Shown in pieces: positions 1 through 7,838 of a stretch of 64,000 nucleotides of DNA. A program made the translations under genes and the position numbers. Each line of letters begins with the position of its first letter. Within the stretch, counting starts at the first letter, position 1. The stretch comes from Rhizobium sp. R711 (GTDB lineage: Bacteria; Pseudomonadota; Alphaproteobacteria; Rhizobiales; Rhizobiaceae), in NCBI RefSeq assembly GCF_002211365.1, contig NZ_LOKZ01000023.1, positions 248,001 through 312,000 on the forward strand, read 5' to 3'. The notes beneath the pieces were generated by a model. That model saw nothing but the letters and a program-made list of their open reading frames with translations, had not been told where the DNA came from and did not search any database.

Positions 1-585
1 GCAGGCGGCGGCAGCCGGGCTGCGTCGACCGACAGGCCTTGCCGGATTGCCCACATAGACCGTCCATGCTTCGAGCGATTTTGCCGCAACCCCTCTCGCG
101 CCAAGGACAGCCCCCTCTCCGACAATGACATCCGGCCCGACGAAGGCTTCTGCCGCGACCCAGCAATTCGCCTGAAGCGTAATCGGTTTGCTGATCAACG
201 GGAATCGGCTGTCCTGAATATCGTGGGTTCCGGTACACAGATGTGCGCGTTGCGAAACGATCGCATGGTCGCCAATCGTCACGCGGGCGACATTGTAGCA
301 GATTACACCAGGGCCAATCAAAGCGAACTCCCCCATGACGAGGTTGCCGGGCCACCAGATTCTAGCCCTCCCATTGACTAAGGCCGTCGAATGAACGCGC
401 GCACCGAAGCAGCGTAGCAAGCTGAGCCGCCACCACCCCATCTGCCGCGGCGTCCACGCAGCGAGCATAAACCAGCATATCGCCCACAACAGGCGCATGG
501 CTCGAAACTTCACTGAAAATGTAGCTCCCCCGAACCTCGGGAGAAGAACGTCGGGACTGTCGAAGTCGATCTGCTCACGGTTCAT
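1..585 (-). CDS. WcaF-like hexapeptide-repeat acetyltransferase (3' end outside window)
   Basis: The reading frame is open from an ATG at 585 to the window edge (195 codons), so the C-terminus is missing. After a short amphipathic N-terminal stretch the protein runs into left-handed beta-helix hexapeptide repeats, such as IGPGVI, VTIGDHAIV and VGPDVIVGEGAVLGA. It carries the LCTGTHDI segment, whose histidine matches the catalytic His of WcaF/colanic-acid-type O-acetyltransferases, and it reaches the typical VYVGNPARPVG near the end. Proteins of this family transfer acetyl from acetyl-CoA to sugars of surface polysaccharides. The start overlaps the stop of the polymerase gene by 11 bases, which suggests one polysaccharide operon. 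The family is clear; the sugar acceptor is unknown. Confidence 0.85.
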   Translation of the reverse strand, partial: MNREQIDFDSPDVLLPRFGGATFSVKFRAMRLLWAICWFMLAAWTPRQMGWWRLSLLRCFGARVHSTALVNGRARIWWPGNLVMGEFALIGPGVICYNVARVTIGDHAIVSQRAHLCTGTHDIQDSRFPLISKPITLQANCWVAAEAFVGPDVIVGEGAVLGARGVAAKSLEAWTVYVGNPARPVGRRSPAAAAC

Positions 586-1873
586 AATATGCGGTCTCCT
601 TCGAAACAAACGGTATATTCGACTTCCCATTGTCGCGTCGGGCTTTCGTTTGCGGCGTAGTGCGGGCAAAAGCCAAGGACGGTACAAGAAAAATCAGCAT
701 ATGAACCCAGACCATCAATACCCAATCCGTCGTATGAGAAACCGCGTGCATGGCGGGGACTATGGAAAGCATATAGACCACTTGTGCCGATGCCTCTCCT
801 GCATTCGCCGAAACCCAGATCCGGTGCATCAAGTAGGACAGGAGGAAAAATTTCAGCGCACCAAAATACCAGAAGGACTGAAAAGCATCCGCCATTCCTG
901 TCTCGGTAGTCCCGGTCAAGGGATTGTAATCGCGCGGGGGAACAGGCATCTGTAGCATCAATGCGCTCTTGAACCTGCTGCCAAGAAGCTGGGCGGGTAC
1001 ATAGCTAAAGATCAAGCGATTCCAGTGGAATTTGCCGTAATCGAAATCCAAGGTGGTATCGGTGTTGTTTATCAGGAGCACTGCATTTCGCATCTCCGGC
1101 CCACCGTCCCTCAAGACCTGGGTGATATTGCCAACCACATCAATTCTTTCTACATCGTCCCAGACCGGTGCGCCATTCGCCCGGGTGATATTGCGATAAT
1201 CGCCCATGCTGAACATGCCGACTGTCCCAAGCAGCAAAACGGCAAGCGTCAGCACACGCGGGAGCATCCAGCCGCGGTAAAACCAGAAGGCCAGCACGAA
1301 GATGAAGCAAAGCTCCACGGCCTCGGCGCGTTTTCCTGTTACGAGAATTCGATCGAGATAAAAGACAAGATCGAGCGCGATGATGATGAGCGCCGCAAAT
1401 GACATACGTCTTGCAAAGCAAAGTACCGCGATGGCGAGACCATAGCAAAGTAGTCTCGAGAAAAAGACATACATCACCGAAACGCCGGTCATTTCCACAC
1501 CGACGAGAGAATCGGCCGGCAGGCGACTGAGCTGGTAGTAGAAGTAGGCGCCTAGGAGAGAAAGAACAAAGGCAACGATAAGAAGACGCTTTTCCGAAAA
1601 GTCGTGACGAAAGATGGAGACGGGCTTAACGCGGGATATGTAGCCCAGCCAAGTCATCAGGAGACAAAGAATGGTGAAGCCGATGGCTTTCGCGAATGCA
1701 TTTTCCGGCAGGAAGCGATCGTCGGCGAGAGCGGGAACCTGCGGCAGGAGAAAGGCGAAGGTGATGACGCCCGTCAGGAACGGAAATTGATAAAGGTTCA
1801 CGCGCCTAACCATGCCAACGCCCAACAGGCTGAAGACGACGACGACAAGAATGTAGGTCAACCACCAGTTCAT
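575..1873 (-). CDS. Wzy-like polysaccharide repeat-unit polymerase (integral membrane)
   Basis: The 432-residue product is very hydrophobic, with about ten predicted membrane segments starting at residue 4. A long polar stretch near residues 225-325 would be the large periplasmic loop expected of O-antigen polymerase (Wzy) proteins. Wzy proteins share little sequence, so this call rests on topology, length and neighbours: an overlapping acetyltransferase downstream and a YdcF-like gene and glycosyltransferase remnant upstream. It would join lipid-linked repeat units at the periplasmic face of the inner membrane. A related O-antigen ligase or an EpsG-like polymerase is an alternative. Confidence 0.6.
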   Translation of the reverse strand: MNWWLTYILVVVVFSLLGVGMVRRVNLYQFPFLTGVITFAFLLPQVPALADDRFLPENAFAKAIGFTILCLLMTWLGYISRVKPVSIFRHDFSEKRLLIVAFVLSLLGAYFYYQLSRLPADSLVGVEMTGVSVMYVFFSRLLCYGLAIAVLCFARRMSFAALIIIALDLVFYLDRILVTGKRAEAVELCFIFVLAFWFYRGWMLPRVLTLAVLLLGTVGMFSMGDYRNITRANGAPVWDDVERIDVVGNITQVLRDGGPEMRNAVLLINNTDTTLDFDYGKFHWNRLIFSYVPAQLLGSRFKSALMLQMPVPPRDYNPLTGTTETGMADAFQSFWYFGALKFFLLSYLMHRIWVSANAGEASAQVVYMLSIVPAMHAVSHTTDWVLMVWVHMLIFLVPSLAFARTTPQTKARRDNGKSNIPFVSKETAYYEP

Positions 1874-1904
1874 CGCTTTTACCCAAACGTCTCCCGCTCG
1901 CCGC

Positions 1905-2558
1905 CTATAACGGATCGGCCAAGAAGAACCACAACTTGTACAATGGCAGTTTCAGATATTCCTTGGCGATCTGAAGCCCCGTCTGATTGAAGATAAGCTT
2001 CCGATACGACATGCTTCGTTCCGCGGGCCAGGACACCCAGGTGATTTCCTTTGCGGCTGTTGCGAAACAATCGAACGCTCGTCTGGAATGAAACCAGCTC
2101 GTGACCACAGCGCCACGGTGTATATTCATCGGCTTCAGGAGCCGTGCCGAAAATTCCGCGTTTTCCCAGGTATTGGCCGATTGGCATTCGACGCTGATCG
2201 CCCCTGCCCCAATGCCCTGAGCCATCATCGCGTCCCTAATCGACAGGCAATCTCCGCGGCCGCTGACGAGAATACGTGGTGCGAGCCCTTCCCGCCAAAG
2301 CTCGACGGCACGGGCGGCCCGTGGAGGGCCATCGCCACCCAGCACAACGATGATATCGGTTTTCGCGAGAGGATCGCCAACGGCAAGAAGCTCATCCGAG
2401 GCGATTAGCGCGAGGACATAGAAGCCTGCAAGCAGCGTTGCCACGACGCAAACGCCCCCTGTGATATACCAACGTCTGGAAGTTGCAGTTTGCGACGTCA
2501 TGCGGGCAATCCGCGCGCGTGCAGCTGTAGCTCCAATGTTTTGATCACGATCGTTCAT
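1905..2558 (-). CDS. YdcF/SanA-like DUF218 membrane-anchored protein
   Basis: The product has 217 residues with a single membrane segment at about residues 30-52, followed by the DUF218 core. The nucleotide-like fold begins with DIIVVLGGDG near residues 68-77, continues through a Gly-Arg-Gly loop (RILVSGRGDC), and includes the conserved polar motif SANTWENAEFS and the SWFHSRRA segment. DUF218 (YdcF, SanA, ElyC) proteins affect envelope or polysaccharide assembly, but their reaction is unsettled. The start overlaps the preceding broken glycosyltransferase gene by four bases (ATGA), and the polymerase gene follows after about 30 bases, so it belongs to the surface-polysaccharide operon. Confidence 0.75.
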   Translation of the reverse strand: MNDRDQNIGATAARARIARMTSQTATSRRWYITGGVCVVATLLAGFYVLALIASDELLAVGDPLAKTDIIVVLGGDGPPRAARAVELWREGLAPRILVSGRGDCLSIRDAMMAQGIGAGAISVECQSANTWENAEFSARLLKPMNIHRGAVVTSWFHSRRAFDCFATAAKEITWVSWPAERSMSYRKLIFNQTGLQIAKEYLKLPLYKLWFFLADPL

Positions 2559-2788
2559 TCGTATGCCGCGATCATTCGGCAGTAATGATAGCCTCTGATG
2601 CCATCAAGGAATCCGCCGCCCAGAAAGTACGTGTATCTCAATCCGCGTCGACGAACTTCCGATCGCGAACTCAGTATCGCGCTCCAGGGAATGGGTCCAT
2701 TCCGGAGACATTCGGCTGTTTCGCGGGCTTCCGAGGACGAATAGCGGTTGCGCTCTTCGTTCAAAGGAAGAATGCATACTGAGATCAC
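2555..2788 (-). pseudogene. GT2 glycosyltransferase with an internal deletion
   Basis: This frame encodes only 77 residues from a GTG. It starts with MISVCILPLNEERN, the usual first strand of family-2 glycosyltransferases, and then passes directly to a stretch resembling the last quarter of the same family: RYSSSEARE, then GGGFLDGIRGYHYCRMIAAY, the conserved C-terminal membrane-associated segment. The DxD and catalytic regions that normally lie between are absent. I infer an in-frame deletion of roughly 160-180 codons at about position 2745. The stop still overlaps the YdcF-like start (ATGA), so coupling to downstream genes is preserved. The remnant cannot be an active glycosyltransferase. 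Confidence 0.7.
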
Positions 2789-3315
2789 AGGCTTACTCCC
2801 CAGCTAACAATTGCCGTTGCAATTCACTCGTGGTCGCCGGTGACGGGCGCAGTTCTGATGACAGGTTAAGATCGAGCGAGACGTCTGGACACGTGGAAAA
2901 ATGGAGCAAGGCATCCGCTAAATGGGGAATTGGTCGTATTGTGTGATAGCCACCACCTCCTTTGGGAGGAGGCGTTCCGCCAGTCGAGATACGTGGAGAC
3001 ACGCCTGACAATTGCAGCAAACGGCAGGAGATGGAAGACAGTCACTCCCGTCGCTTTGCGAGCCTGATGTGGACCGGCATGGCGTCGTGCCAATGCCTTC
3101 AGGGCTTTGAGGTGGAAGCGAGCACTTTACTTAGTCATCTCAAACCGCAAGAGATCGAGGCAATCATCGGCACGACACTGGGAGAGGAGACCCCCACTTG
3201 CACCTGCCGTCGCCGGCTATCCGAAGATCCGGGTACCTGACAGCTCATCCACTCGCCTTTTGTACAAATCGCATAGACAATGCCAAGATGCTGATGCCCG
3301 TTCGAAACGTGCGGC
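2789..3315. other. Region without recognisable gene
   Basis: About 530 bases between the broken glycosyltransferase and the sulfatase fragment. Short frames exist on both strands (for example minus 2866-3093) but none has a family signature or a convincing ribosome binding site. It probably consists of decayed coding DNA. The sulfatase frame is closed by a stop at 3292-3294, so the missing 5' part of that gene is not recognisable here. Confidence 0.5.
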
Positions 3316-3948
3316 ATGCGCGACAATACGCTCATTGTCTTTCACAGTGACAATGGCGGCGTGATCAACGCTTTCTTTGCTGGGGAAAGCGATGTCAAGG
3401 GCAAGCTTCCGGCCGACAACGGTCCTTACCGCGAGGGCAAGGGGACGACCTATGAAGGAGGTACGCGCGTCGTTGGCCTGGTCAACTGGCCGGGAAAGAT
3501 CGAGCCTGGCACGGCCGACGGAATGATGCATGTCGTTGACATGTACCCGACCCTGGCGTCTCTGGCCGGCGCTGAGCTCGGCAAGAACAAGCCGCTGGAC
3601 GGGATGGACATGTGGCCGATGCTGGGTGAAGGAAAGCCATCGCCACGCACCGAGATCGTCTACAACATCGAACCAATGACGGCCGCCGTGCGCCAGGGCG
3701 ATTGGAAGCTGGTGTGGAAGACGACGTTGCCCCCGAAAGTCGAACTCTTCGATCTTTCGAGGGATACGTCGGAGACCACAAACCTTGCCGATCAGAACCC
3801 CGAAATGGTGCAGAAACTGCAGGCGCGGGTCCTCGAGCTCGCCTCTGAGATGTCTCCTCCCCTCATCCTGCAGGACGCCGTGCGATTGCTCTTGCACTCG
3901 GACACCGTGCTGCCCGACGCGGCCGAAATGTTCAATGTCGGAGATTGA
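3316..3948 (+). pseudogene. Arylsulfatase C-terminal fragment
   Basis: The 210-residue frame begins at the motif MRDNTLIVFHSDNGG, which is the metal-binding Ser-Asp-Asn-Gly strand found in the middle of type I sulfatases. It continues with GKGTTYEGGTRV, the MMHVVDMYPTLASLAGA helix, WKLVWK and ELFDLSRDTSETTNLAD, all C-terminal sulfatase elements. The N-terminal half with the C/S-x-P-x-R formylglycine site is missing, and a stop lies just upstream in frame. A complete sulfatase has about 450-550 residues. The fragment cannot form the active site, so I call it a pseudogene; sulfatases of this class hydrolyse sulfate esters in the periplasm. Confidence 0.85.
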
Positions 3949-4447
3949 GTGATTGGGCGGTTCATTCAAAGGGCGAGCGGCGTGCTGCGACCGTTCGTTC
4001 CTGGTCACCATGCGTGAACAAGCTCCCTGCCACTTTCTGACCCGCAAAAGGGGCTATGACACCGGTCGCTATGGAGAACCGGTTCGACTTCTCGAGCCAA
4101 CATCTTAATCGTGATGACGCGTGTGGCTTTCATATGTCGTTTCAAACCGGCAAATGTCATTTACTCGTTAGGATTAGCCGATGGGTTCGAAACGACCTTC
4201 CGCTAACGATTTCACCGAACATCTCTCCTTGCTCACCCCCTTCATGACCGAAGATCTACGCCCGCTCGTGCGATTGCAGACGAGCAGTGGTCGACGGCGC
4301 TGTGATTGGACAGGATTCTTGACGACGGTGTGGTCCCAGGCAGACCGCCATCACGCGTGCCGCAGCCGAACGAGGTCCGCTGATTGAAGCAAGATCGCTC
4401 CGGCGGGCTATTTGCGGCTTTCGTCCCGCCGGCAAACTGCGCTATAT
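3949..4447. other. Region without recognisable gene
   Basis: About 500 bases between the sulfatase fragment and the toxin-antitoxin operon. Short plus-strand frames at 4056-4247 and 4181-4387 have no recognisable domains, and I could not match any of it to a mobile element. It is probably decayed or regulatory DNA. Confidence 0.4.
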
Positions 4448-4464
4448 AGCTAGACAGGCTAGCT
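4448..4464. promoter_or_regulatory. Inverted-repeat operator candidate of the toxin-antitoxin operon
   Basis: AGCTAG-ACAGG-CTAGCT is a perfect 6-bp inverted repeat with a 5-bp spacer. It ends 16 bases before the antitoxin start and directly follows a TATATA element at 4444-4449. Phd/YefM-type antitoxins normally bind such repeats to autoregulate. A Shine-Dalgarno sequence (GGAG, 4470-4473) follows. Confidence 0.6.
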
Positions 4465-4480
4465 AGTTTGGAGCAAATGC

Positions 4481-4735
4481 ATGGAATGGCAGCTGCAGGA
4501 CGCTAAGAATCAATTCTCGAAAGTGGTGCAAAAGGCGCGCCACGAAGGACCGCAGATCGTCACGCTGCGCGGCGAGCGTACGGCCGTCGTGCTGTCCGCC
4601 CGCGACTACGACGTTTTGCGCGCCGGCCGACCGACGCTGGTCGACGATCTGCTCGGCGGTCCCGCCTGGGACGATGAGCTCGCCGAGGCGGTTGAAGTGC
4701 GCCCCAAGAGCCCAAGCCGCGGCGTTGCCTTCTGA
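4481..4735 (+). CDS. Phd/YefM-type antitoxin
   Basis: The 84-residue protein begins MEWQLQDAKNQFSKVVQKA, the classic Phd/YefM fold start in which the N-terminal beta strand and first helix make the DNA-binding dimer. It continues with GPQIVTLRGERTAVVLSARDYD. The C-terminal 30 residues are the flexible tail that would wrap the toxin. The stop overlaps the toxin start by one base (TGATG), the normal antitoxin-first order. It should neutralise the PIN toxin and repress the operon through the upstream inverted repeat. Confidence 0.92.
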   Translation: MEWQLQDAKNQFSKVVQKARHEGPQIVTLRGERTAVVLSARDYDVLRAGRPTLVDDLLGGPAWDDELAEAVEVRPKSPSRGVAF

Positions 4736-5142
4736 TGTATCTGGTCGACACCAACATCGTCTCGGAGGCACGACGCGGCACGCCGCAAGCGGTCGCCTGG
4801 CTGCGCTCGGTCGACCCGTTGAGCATCTATCTGAGTGCGCTGACCCTCGGCGAAATCATGCGCGGCATTGCCCTCAAGCAGAAGTCGGATCCAAGGGCCG
4901 CGTCCCACCTCGCCGAGTGGCTGCGCAAGCTGCGCCACGACCATGGCGACCGCATCCTGCCGGTGACCGACCAGATCGCCGTCGAATGGGGCCATCTTGC
5001 CGCGATTCGGCCACGCGGCGATATCGACGGACTGATCGCGGCCACCGCGGTCGTTCACGACCTGATCCTCGTAACCCGCAACGTCAGGGATTTTGAGGAC
5101 ACGGACGCCGCCGTGATCAGTCCTTGGGAGACGCCGGCATGA
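4735..5142 (+). CDS. vapC: VapC-type PIN-domain ribonuclease toxin
   Basis: The 135-residue protein is a full-length PIN domain of the VapC/FitB type. The acidic metal ligands expected of the family are visible: Asp5 in MYLVDTN, Glu40 in LTLGEIMRG, Asp98 in DIDGLIAATA, and Asp119 in VTRNVRDF. PIN toxins are Mg2+-dependent ribonucleases that usually cleave tRNA or rRNA. It is translated from a start overlapping the antitoxin stop. Pairing with a Phd-type rather than an AbrB-type antitoxin is common in FitAB/VapBC-like loci of rhizobial plasmids. The gene appears intact. A broken relative lies just downstream. Confidence 0.93.
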   Translation: MYLVDTNIVSEARRGTPQAVAWLRSVDPLSIYLSALTLGEIMRGIALKQKSDPRAASHLAEWLRKLRHDHGDRILPVTDQIAVEWGHLAAIRPRGDIDGLIAATAVVHDLILVTRNVRDFEDTDAAVISPWETPA

Positions 5143-5286
5143 GCCGTCTCGTGACGGAGCCGGAGCCGCCAAAGGGCGATCTCGCCCACCCGCTCGATGC
5201 TGCGGTCGACGCGAATCCTGTTGGCGCTGCCTTCCCCTTCCCTTCCAGAGGCACCGCCGCGGTGCGGCTTCGATGGACACCGGACG

Positions 5287-5520
5287 TCAAGTGGCGCCTT
5301 GGCGGAATGGCTTGCCCATGATTTGCCGCGACGCTTCGAGAGCCGAGTCGTTCCGGTCGAAGAGCCTGTCGCGCTGGCTTGGGGCGACCTCATCGCGCTC
5401 GCCAGGCGAAACGGTCGATCGCCACCACCGCAATCGCCCCACGATCTTTCCCTTGCGACATGCAACACAAAGGATTTCAAGAGCTTCGGGCTCGATATTA
5501 TCGACCCATGGAACAGCTGA
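5287..5520 (+). pseudogene. Second PIN-domain toxin, decayed
   Basis: The frame ending at 5520 shows ALAEWLAHDLPRRFESRVVPV, then LAWGDLIALARRNGR, then HDLSLATCNTKDFKSFGLDI and IDPWNS, which is the second half of a VapC/FitB PIN domain. Between these blocks the conserved IDGLIAATA stretch is lost in this frame. The alternative frame reads ATTAIA just before a CCCC run at about 5437-5440, so there is a small deletion plus a one-base frameshift. The N-terminal Asp and first acidic pocket are absent. It is probably the remnant of a tandem VapC copy. Confidence 0.7.
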
Positions 5521-5548
5521 CTTCACGTTTTCCCCATCAACGGAAAGG

Positions 5549-6202
5549 ATGAACTGCGTGCTCTCCTACAGCCTGCTGAAAAACCATGCCGGCATCCTGC
5601 TAGCCGGCGACCACACATCCCTGGCCTGGCTGCATGAAGTTATTCATGACGTTAACGACAGGTCGCCGCTTGTCGTCGACAAGGAAGGTGCGTTTCTTGG
5701 GCTGGCCTACGATGTGCGCAAAGCGTTCGAGCAGCAACGAGAAGTTCTCCAGCCGCCAAAACATTTCGAAGAAATCGGGGTGCGATATGGCGTAAAGATT
5801 CTATGGCCAGTCCTGTTGCTCCAGCACAGGCTGTTACGGCAATCTCTCGCGTTCCTCAGCCACACGGCCAAGACACAATCCGTCGCCTATGCCTTGGAAG
5901 CCGTCATCGAAGATGCGCTAAGCGAGGATTTCGGGGCGCAGGCAGAACGCGTCATCGATCTCTGGCAACGTCTCGATCCGGCTCAGCCCGAGGTGTTCGA
6001 CATGATGGACAGCCGCAGCGGAATCTATTGCTCGTGGACGAAAGCGCAACGGAAGGCGGGCTTTGCGCAACTCCTGACAAGTTTCGATCCGATGTATGAT
6101 CGCTACTACGCCATCCGGCTGCAGAATGGTGAAAAGAACCTGATCTCTCCGAGAGATTTTGCAGCTTGGGAAAATGCAGAGTGGCCGGATCCTCGGTGGT
6201 AG
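5549..6202 (+). CDS. Uncharacterised protein, 217 aa
   Basis: The frame is open further upstream, but the likely start is the ATG at 5549, which directly follows a GGAAAGG element and gives MNCVLSYSLLKNHAGILLAG. The protein is soluble, mostly helical and mildly acidic, with the pattern DHTSLAWLHEVIHDVNDRSP and a run SFDPMYDRYYAIRLQNGEK near the end. It resembles an uncharacterised proteobacterial family that I tentatively recall as DUF6904; I cannot confirm this. It lies among toxin-antitoxin and decayed genes, so an accessory origin is likely. No function can be assigned. Confidence 0.6.
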   Translation: MNCVLSYSLLKNHAGILLAGDHTSLAWLHEVIHDVNDRSPLVVDKEGAFLGLAYDVRKAFEQQREVLQPPKHFEEIGVRYGVKILWPVLLLQHRLLRQSLAFLSHTAKTQSVAYALEAVIEDALSEDFGAQAERVIDLWQRLDPAQPEVFDMMDSRSGIYCSWTKAQRKAGFAQLLTSFDPMYDRYYAIRLQNGEKNLISPRDFAAWENAEWPDPRW

Positions 6203-6225
6203 ATCACCCTTCGCATCGGTCCCGA

Positions 6226-6405
6226 TCTCAGGGGCGAGTGCCGATGTGAGGGAACTGACGCAAGCGAAATTGACAAGGATCGACCGCAAGATCCGCGAAT
6301 TCACAGGGCTGCGCCGAACATTGGAAAATCCGCTCCGCGTGCCACGGCAATAACAGGCCGGATTGTCCGATCCTCGAGGAACTGTCGGACGGTCGGGCCG
6401 AATAG
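6226..6405 (+). pseudogene. MerR-family (HmrR/CueR-like) regulator, C-terminal remnant with frameshift
   Basis: One frame reads ASADVRELTQAKLTRIDRKI followed by REFTGLRRTLEN, the long dimerisation helix and its end in MerR-family metal regulators. After about 6337 the match moves to another frame, CHGNNRPDCPILEELSDGRA, ending at TAG 6403-6405. The C-H-G-N-x-x-x-D-C-P-I-L signature is the copper-binding C-terminal loop of HmrR/CueR proteins. The N-terminal DNA-binding domain is missing and a frameshift separates the two halves, so this is a dead fragment. Confidence 0.75.
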
Positions 6406-6486
6406 GCATAGGCATATTTCGGCAGAGCTTGCCTTGGCCTTCGCCGACTGTCGGGGCCGAGGTTCGATCGATTTTTCGAGATCGCT

Positions 6487-6514
6487 GGAATAAATACACG
6501 CGCACATCCGTATA
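6487..6514 (+). promoter_or_regulatory. Candidate ECF-type autoregulated promoter
   Basis: GGAATAAA at 6487-6494 and CGTATA at 6509-6514 resemble ECF sigma -35 (GGAAT/C) and -10 (CGTN) elements. There are 17 bases between GGAAT and CGTAT. The -10 lies only 7 bases upstream of the sigma factor ATG at 6522, so a transcript from here would have almost no leader. ECF sigma factors commonly transcribe their own gene. Confidence 0.5.
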
Positions 6515-6521
6515 CTCGGTC

Positions 6522-7061
6522 ATGGAACGGAAAGAACGCTCATTCGATGTCATCAGCCAGCTCGCAGCGCTCCGGCGTTATGCGCGCTCGCTCGTGCGCA
6601 ATGCGGATGATGCGGAAGACCTCGTTCACGACGCATTGCTGCGGGCCTACGAGAAAAAGCAGAGCTTCCGCCGTGGCGGCAACCTGCGCACCTGGCTTTT
6701 ATCGATCATGCACAATACGCACATCGATCGCCTCCGCCACGACCGATCCTTGGCGCGCCGGCATGACGACGCAGCCGTTCAGACGGAACAGTCGCTGCAG
6801 GCTGGCCAGGAACACGCCGTTCGTCTCCAGCAAGTGCGAGATGCATTCTTCCGTCTCCCCGACGAACAGCGCGAGGCGCTGCATCTCGTGGCAATCGAGG
6901 ATCTCTCCTATCAGGAGGCGGCATCGGCTCTCGGGATCCCGATCGGCACCTTGATGTCGCGCATTTCGCGCGCCCGCGTCCAGCTTCGCGACTTCGAAGA
7001 GAAGGCACCGCGCGCTGCGCAGCTGAGGCTAATCGGAGGGAACGGCAATGAAGGCAGTTGA
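6522..7061 (+). CDS. ECF RNA polymerase sigma factor
   Basis: The frame extends upstream, but the ATG at 6522 gives a normal 179-residue ECF factor starting MERKERSFDVISQL. Sigma region 2 is seen at about residues 12-75 (LRRYARSLVRNADDAEDLVH and LRTWLLSIMHNTHIDRLR), and region 4 at about 105-155 (FFRLPDEQREALHLVAIEDL, then SYQEAASALGIPIGTLMSRI). There is no extra C-terminal domain. It would direct RNA polymerase to stress genes and be held inactive by the overlapping downstream anti-sigma factor. The inducing signal is unknown. Confidence 0.92.
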   Translation: MERKERSFDVISQLAALRRYARSLVRNADDAEDLVHDALLRAYEKKQSFRRGGNLRTWLLSIMHNTHIDRLRHDRSLARRHDDAAVQTEQSLQAGQEHAVRLQQVRDAFFRLPDEQREALHLVAIEDLSYQEAASALGIPIGTLMSRISRARVQLRDFEEKAPRAAQLRLIGGNGNEGS

Positions 7062-7815
7062 TCCTATCATCGACGCTGATCTCGATGCTTACGTCGACGG
7101 CGAACTCGACGTGGCGCGCCGCATTGAGGTCGAATCCTTCCTTTCAGAGAACCCAGCGATTGCCGCAAAGGTCATGGCCGACCTCAGTATCAGGGGTGAG
7201 TTGCGCCTGGCACTTGCCAGCGAAAGCGCATTTGGTCGCCCGGAGGCGCGTGACGCAGCTCGACGCCTCGAGCGTGGTCTCACCTCCGGAAGCATCTTCC
7301 ATTCGATGCAGCGGATTGCGGCTGTCGGCGTTCTTATCGCTGCAGGCTGGGTCGCGCATACTTCCTTCGGCGCATTTACGGCAACCGAGGTTGCCGCTTC
7401 GGTGCCGGCGCCGGCCTATGTCGAAGATGCGGTGCGCGCTTATCACACGGCAATGCTGCGCCAGTCCGTGCCGTCCCAGCCAGTTGCGACCTACAAGGCG
7501 GAGGACATTCGCGCAGCAACGGCAATTGTCATGCCGCAACTGCCTGAAGACTGGAAGATTTCCGATGTGCAGATTTTCCCGTCCGAGTTCGGCCCGAGCG
7601 TCGAGATGGCCATCAAGACGTCGCAGGACAAGCAAATCTCGCTGTTTGCTGTACGACCGGGTGCATTCGCCGTGCAGCCCGTCAAGCATGTCGCGCTCGA
7701 CAGGGCTGAGGCAGCTTTCTGGCAGATTGGCGATGTAGCCTATGCGCTTGTGGCCGGCGATCGCGACATAAATCTGGATACGCAAGCCGATCGGCTTGCC
7801 CGCACGCTCTACTAG
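7048..7815 (+). CDS. Transmembrane anti-sigma factor
   Basis: The 255-residue protein overlaps the sigma gene by 14 bases. It begins with a cytoplasmic helical domain (IIDADLDAYVDGELDVARRI, about residues 7-60) typical of RsiW/RskA-like anti-sigma factors, although without a zinc-binding HxxxCxxC motif. A single membrane segment follows at about residues 89-107, then a periplasmic domain of about 145 residues that probably senses the signal. The architecture suggests release of the sigma factor by conformational change or regulated proteolysis. Confidence 0.85.
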   Translation: MKAVDPIIDADLDAYVDGELDVARRIEVESFLSENPAIAAKVMADLSIRGELRLALASESAFGRPEARDAARRLERGLTSGSIFHSMQRIAAVGVLIAAGWVAHTSFGAFTATEVAASVPAPAYVEDAVRAYHTAMLRQSVPSQPVATYKAEDIRAATAIVMPQLPEDWKISDVQIFPSEFGPSVEMAIKTSQDKQISLFAVRPGAFAVQPVKHVALDRAEAAFWQIGDVAYALVAGDRDINLDTQADRLARTLY

Positions 7816-7838
7816 TTCGTTCAACCGAGGAGATCAGT

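Noticed and set aside
3217..4047. A 276-codon minus-strand open frame
   Set aside because: It mirrors the sulfatase fragment; no family match and no start context.
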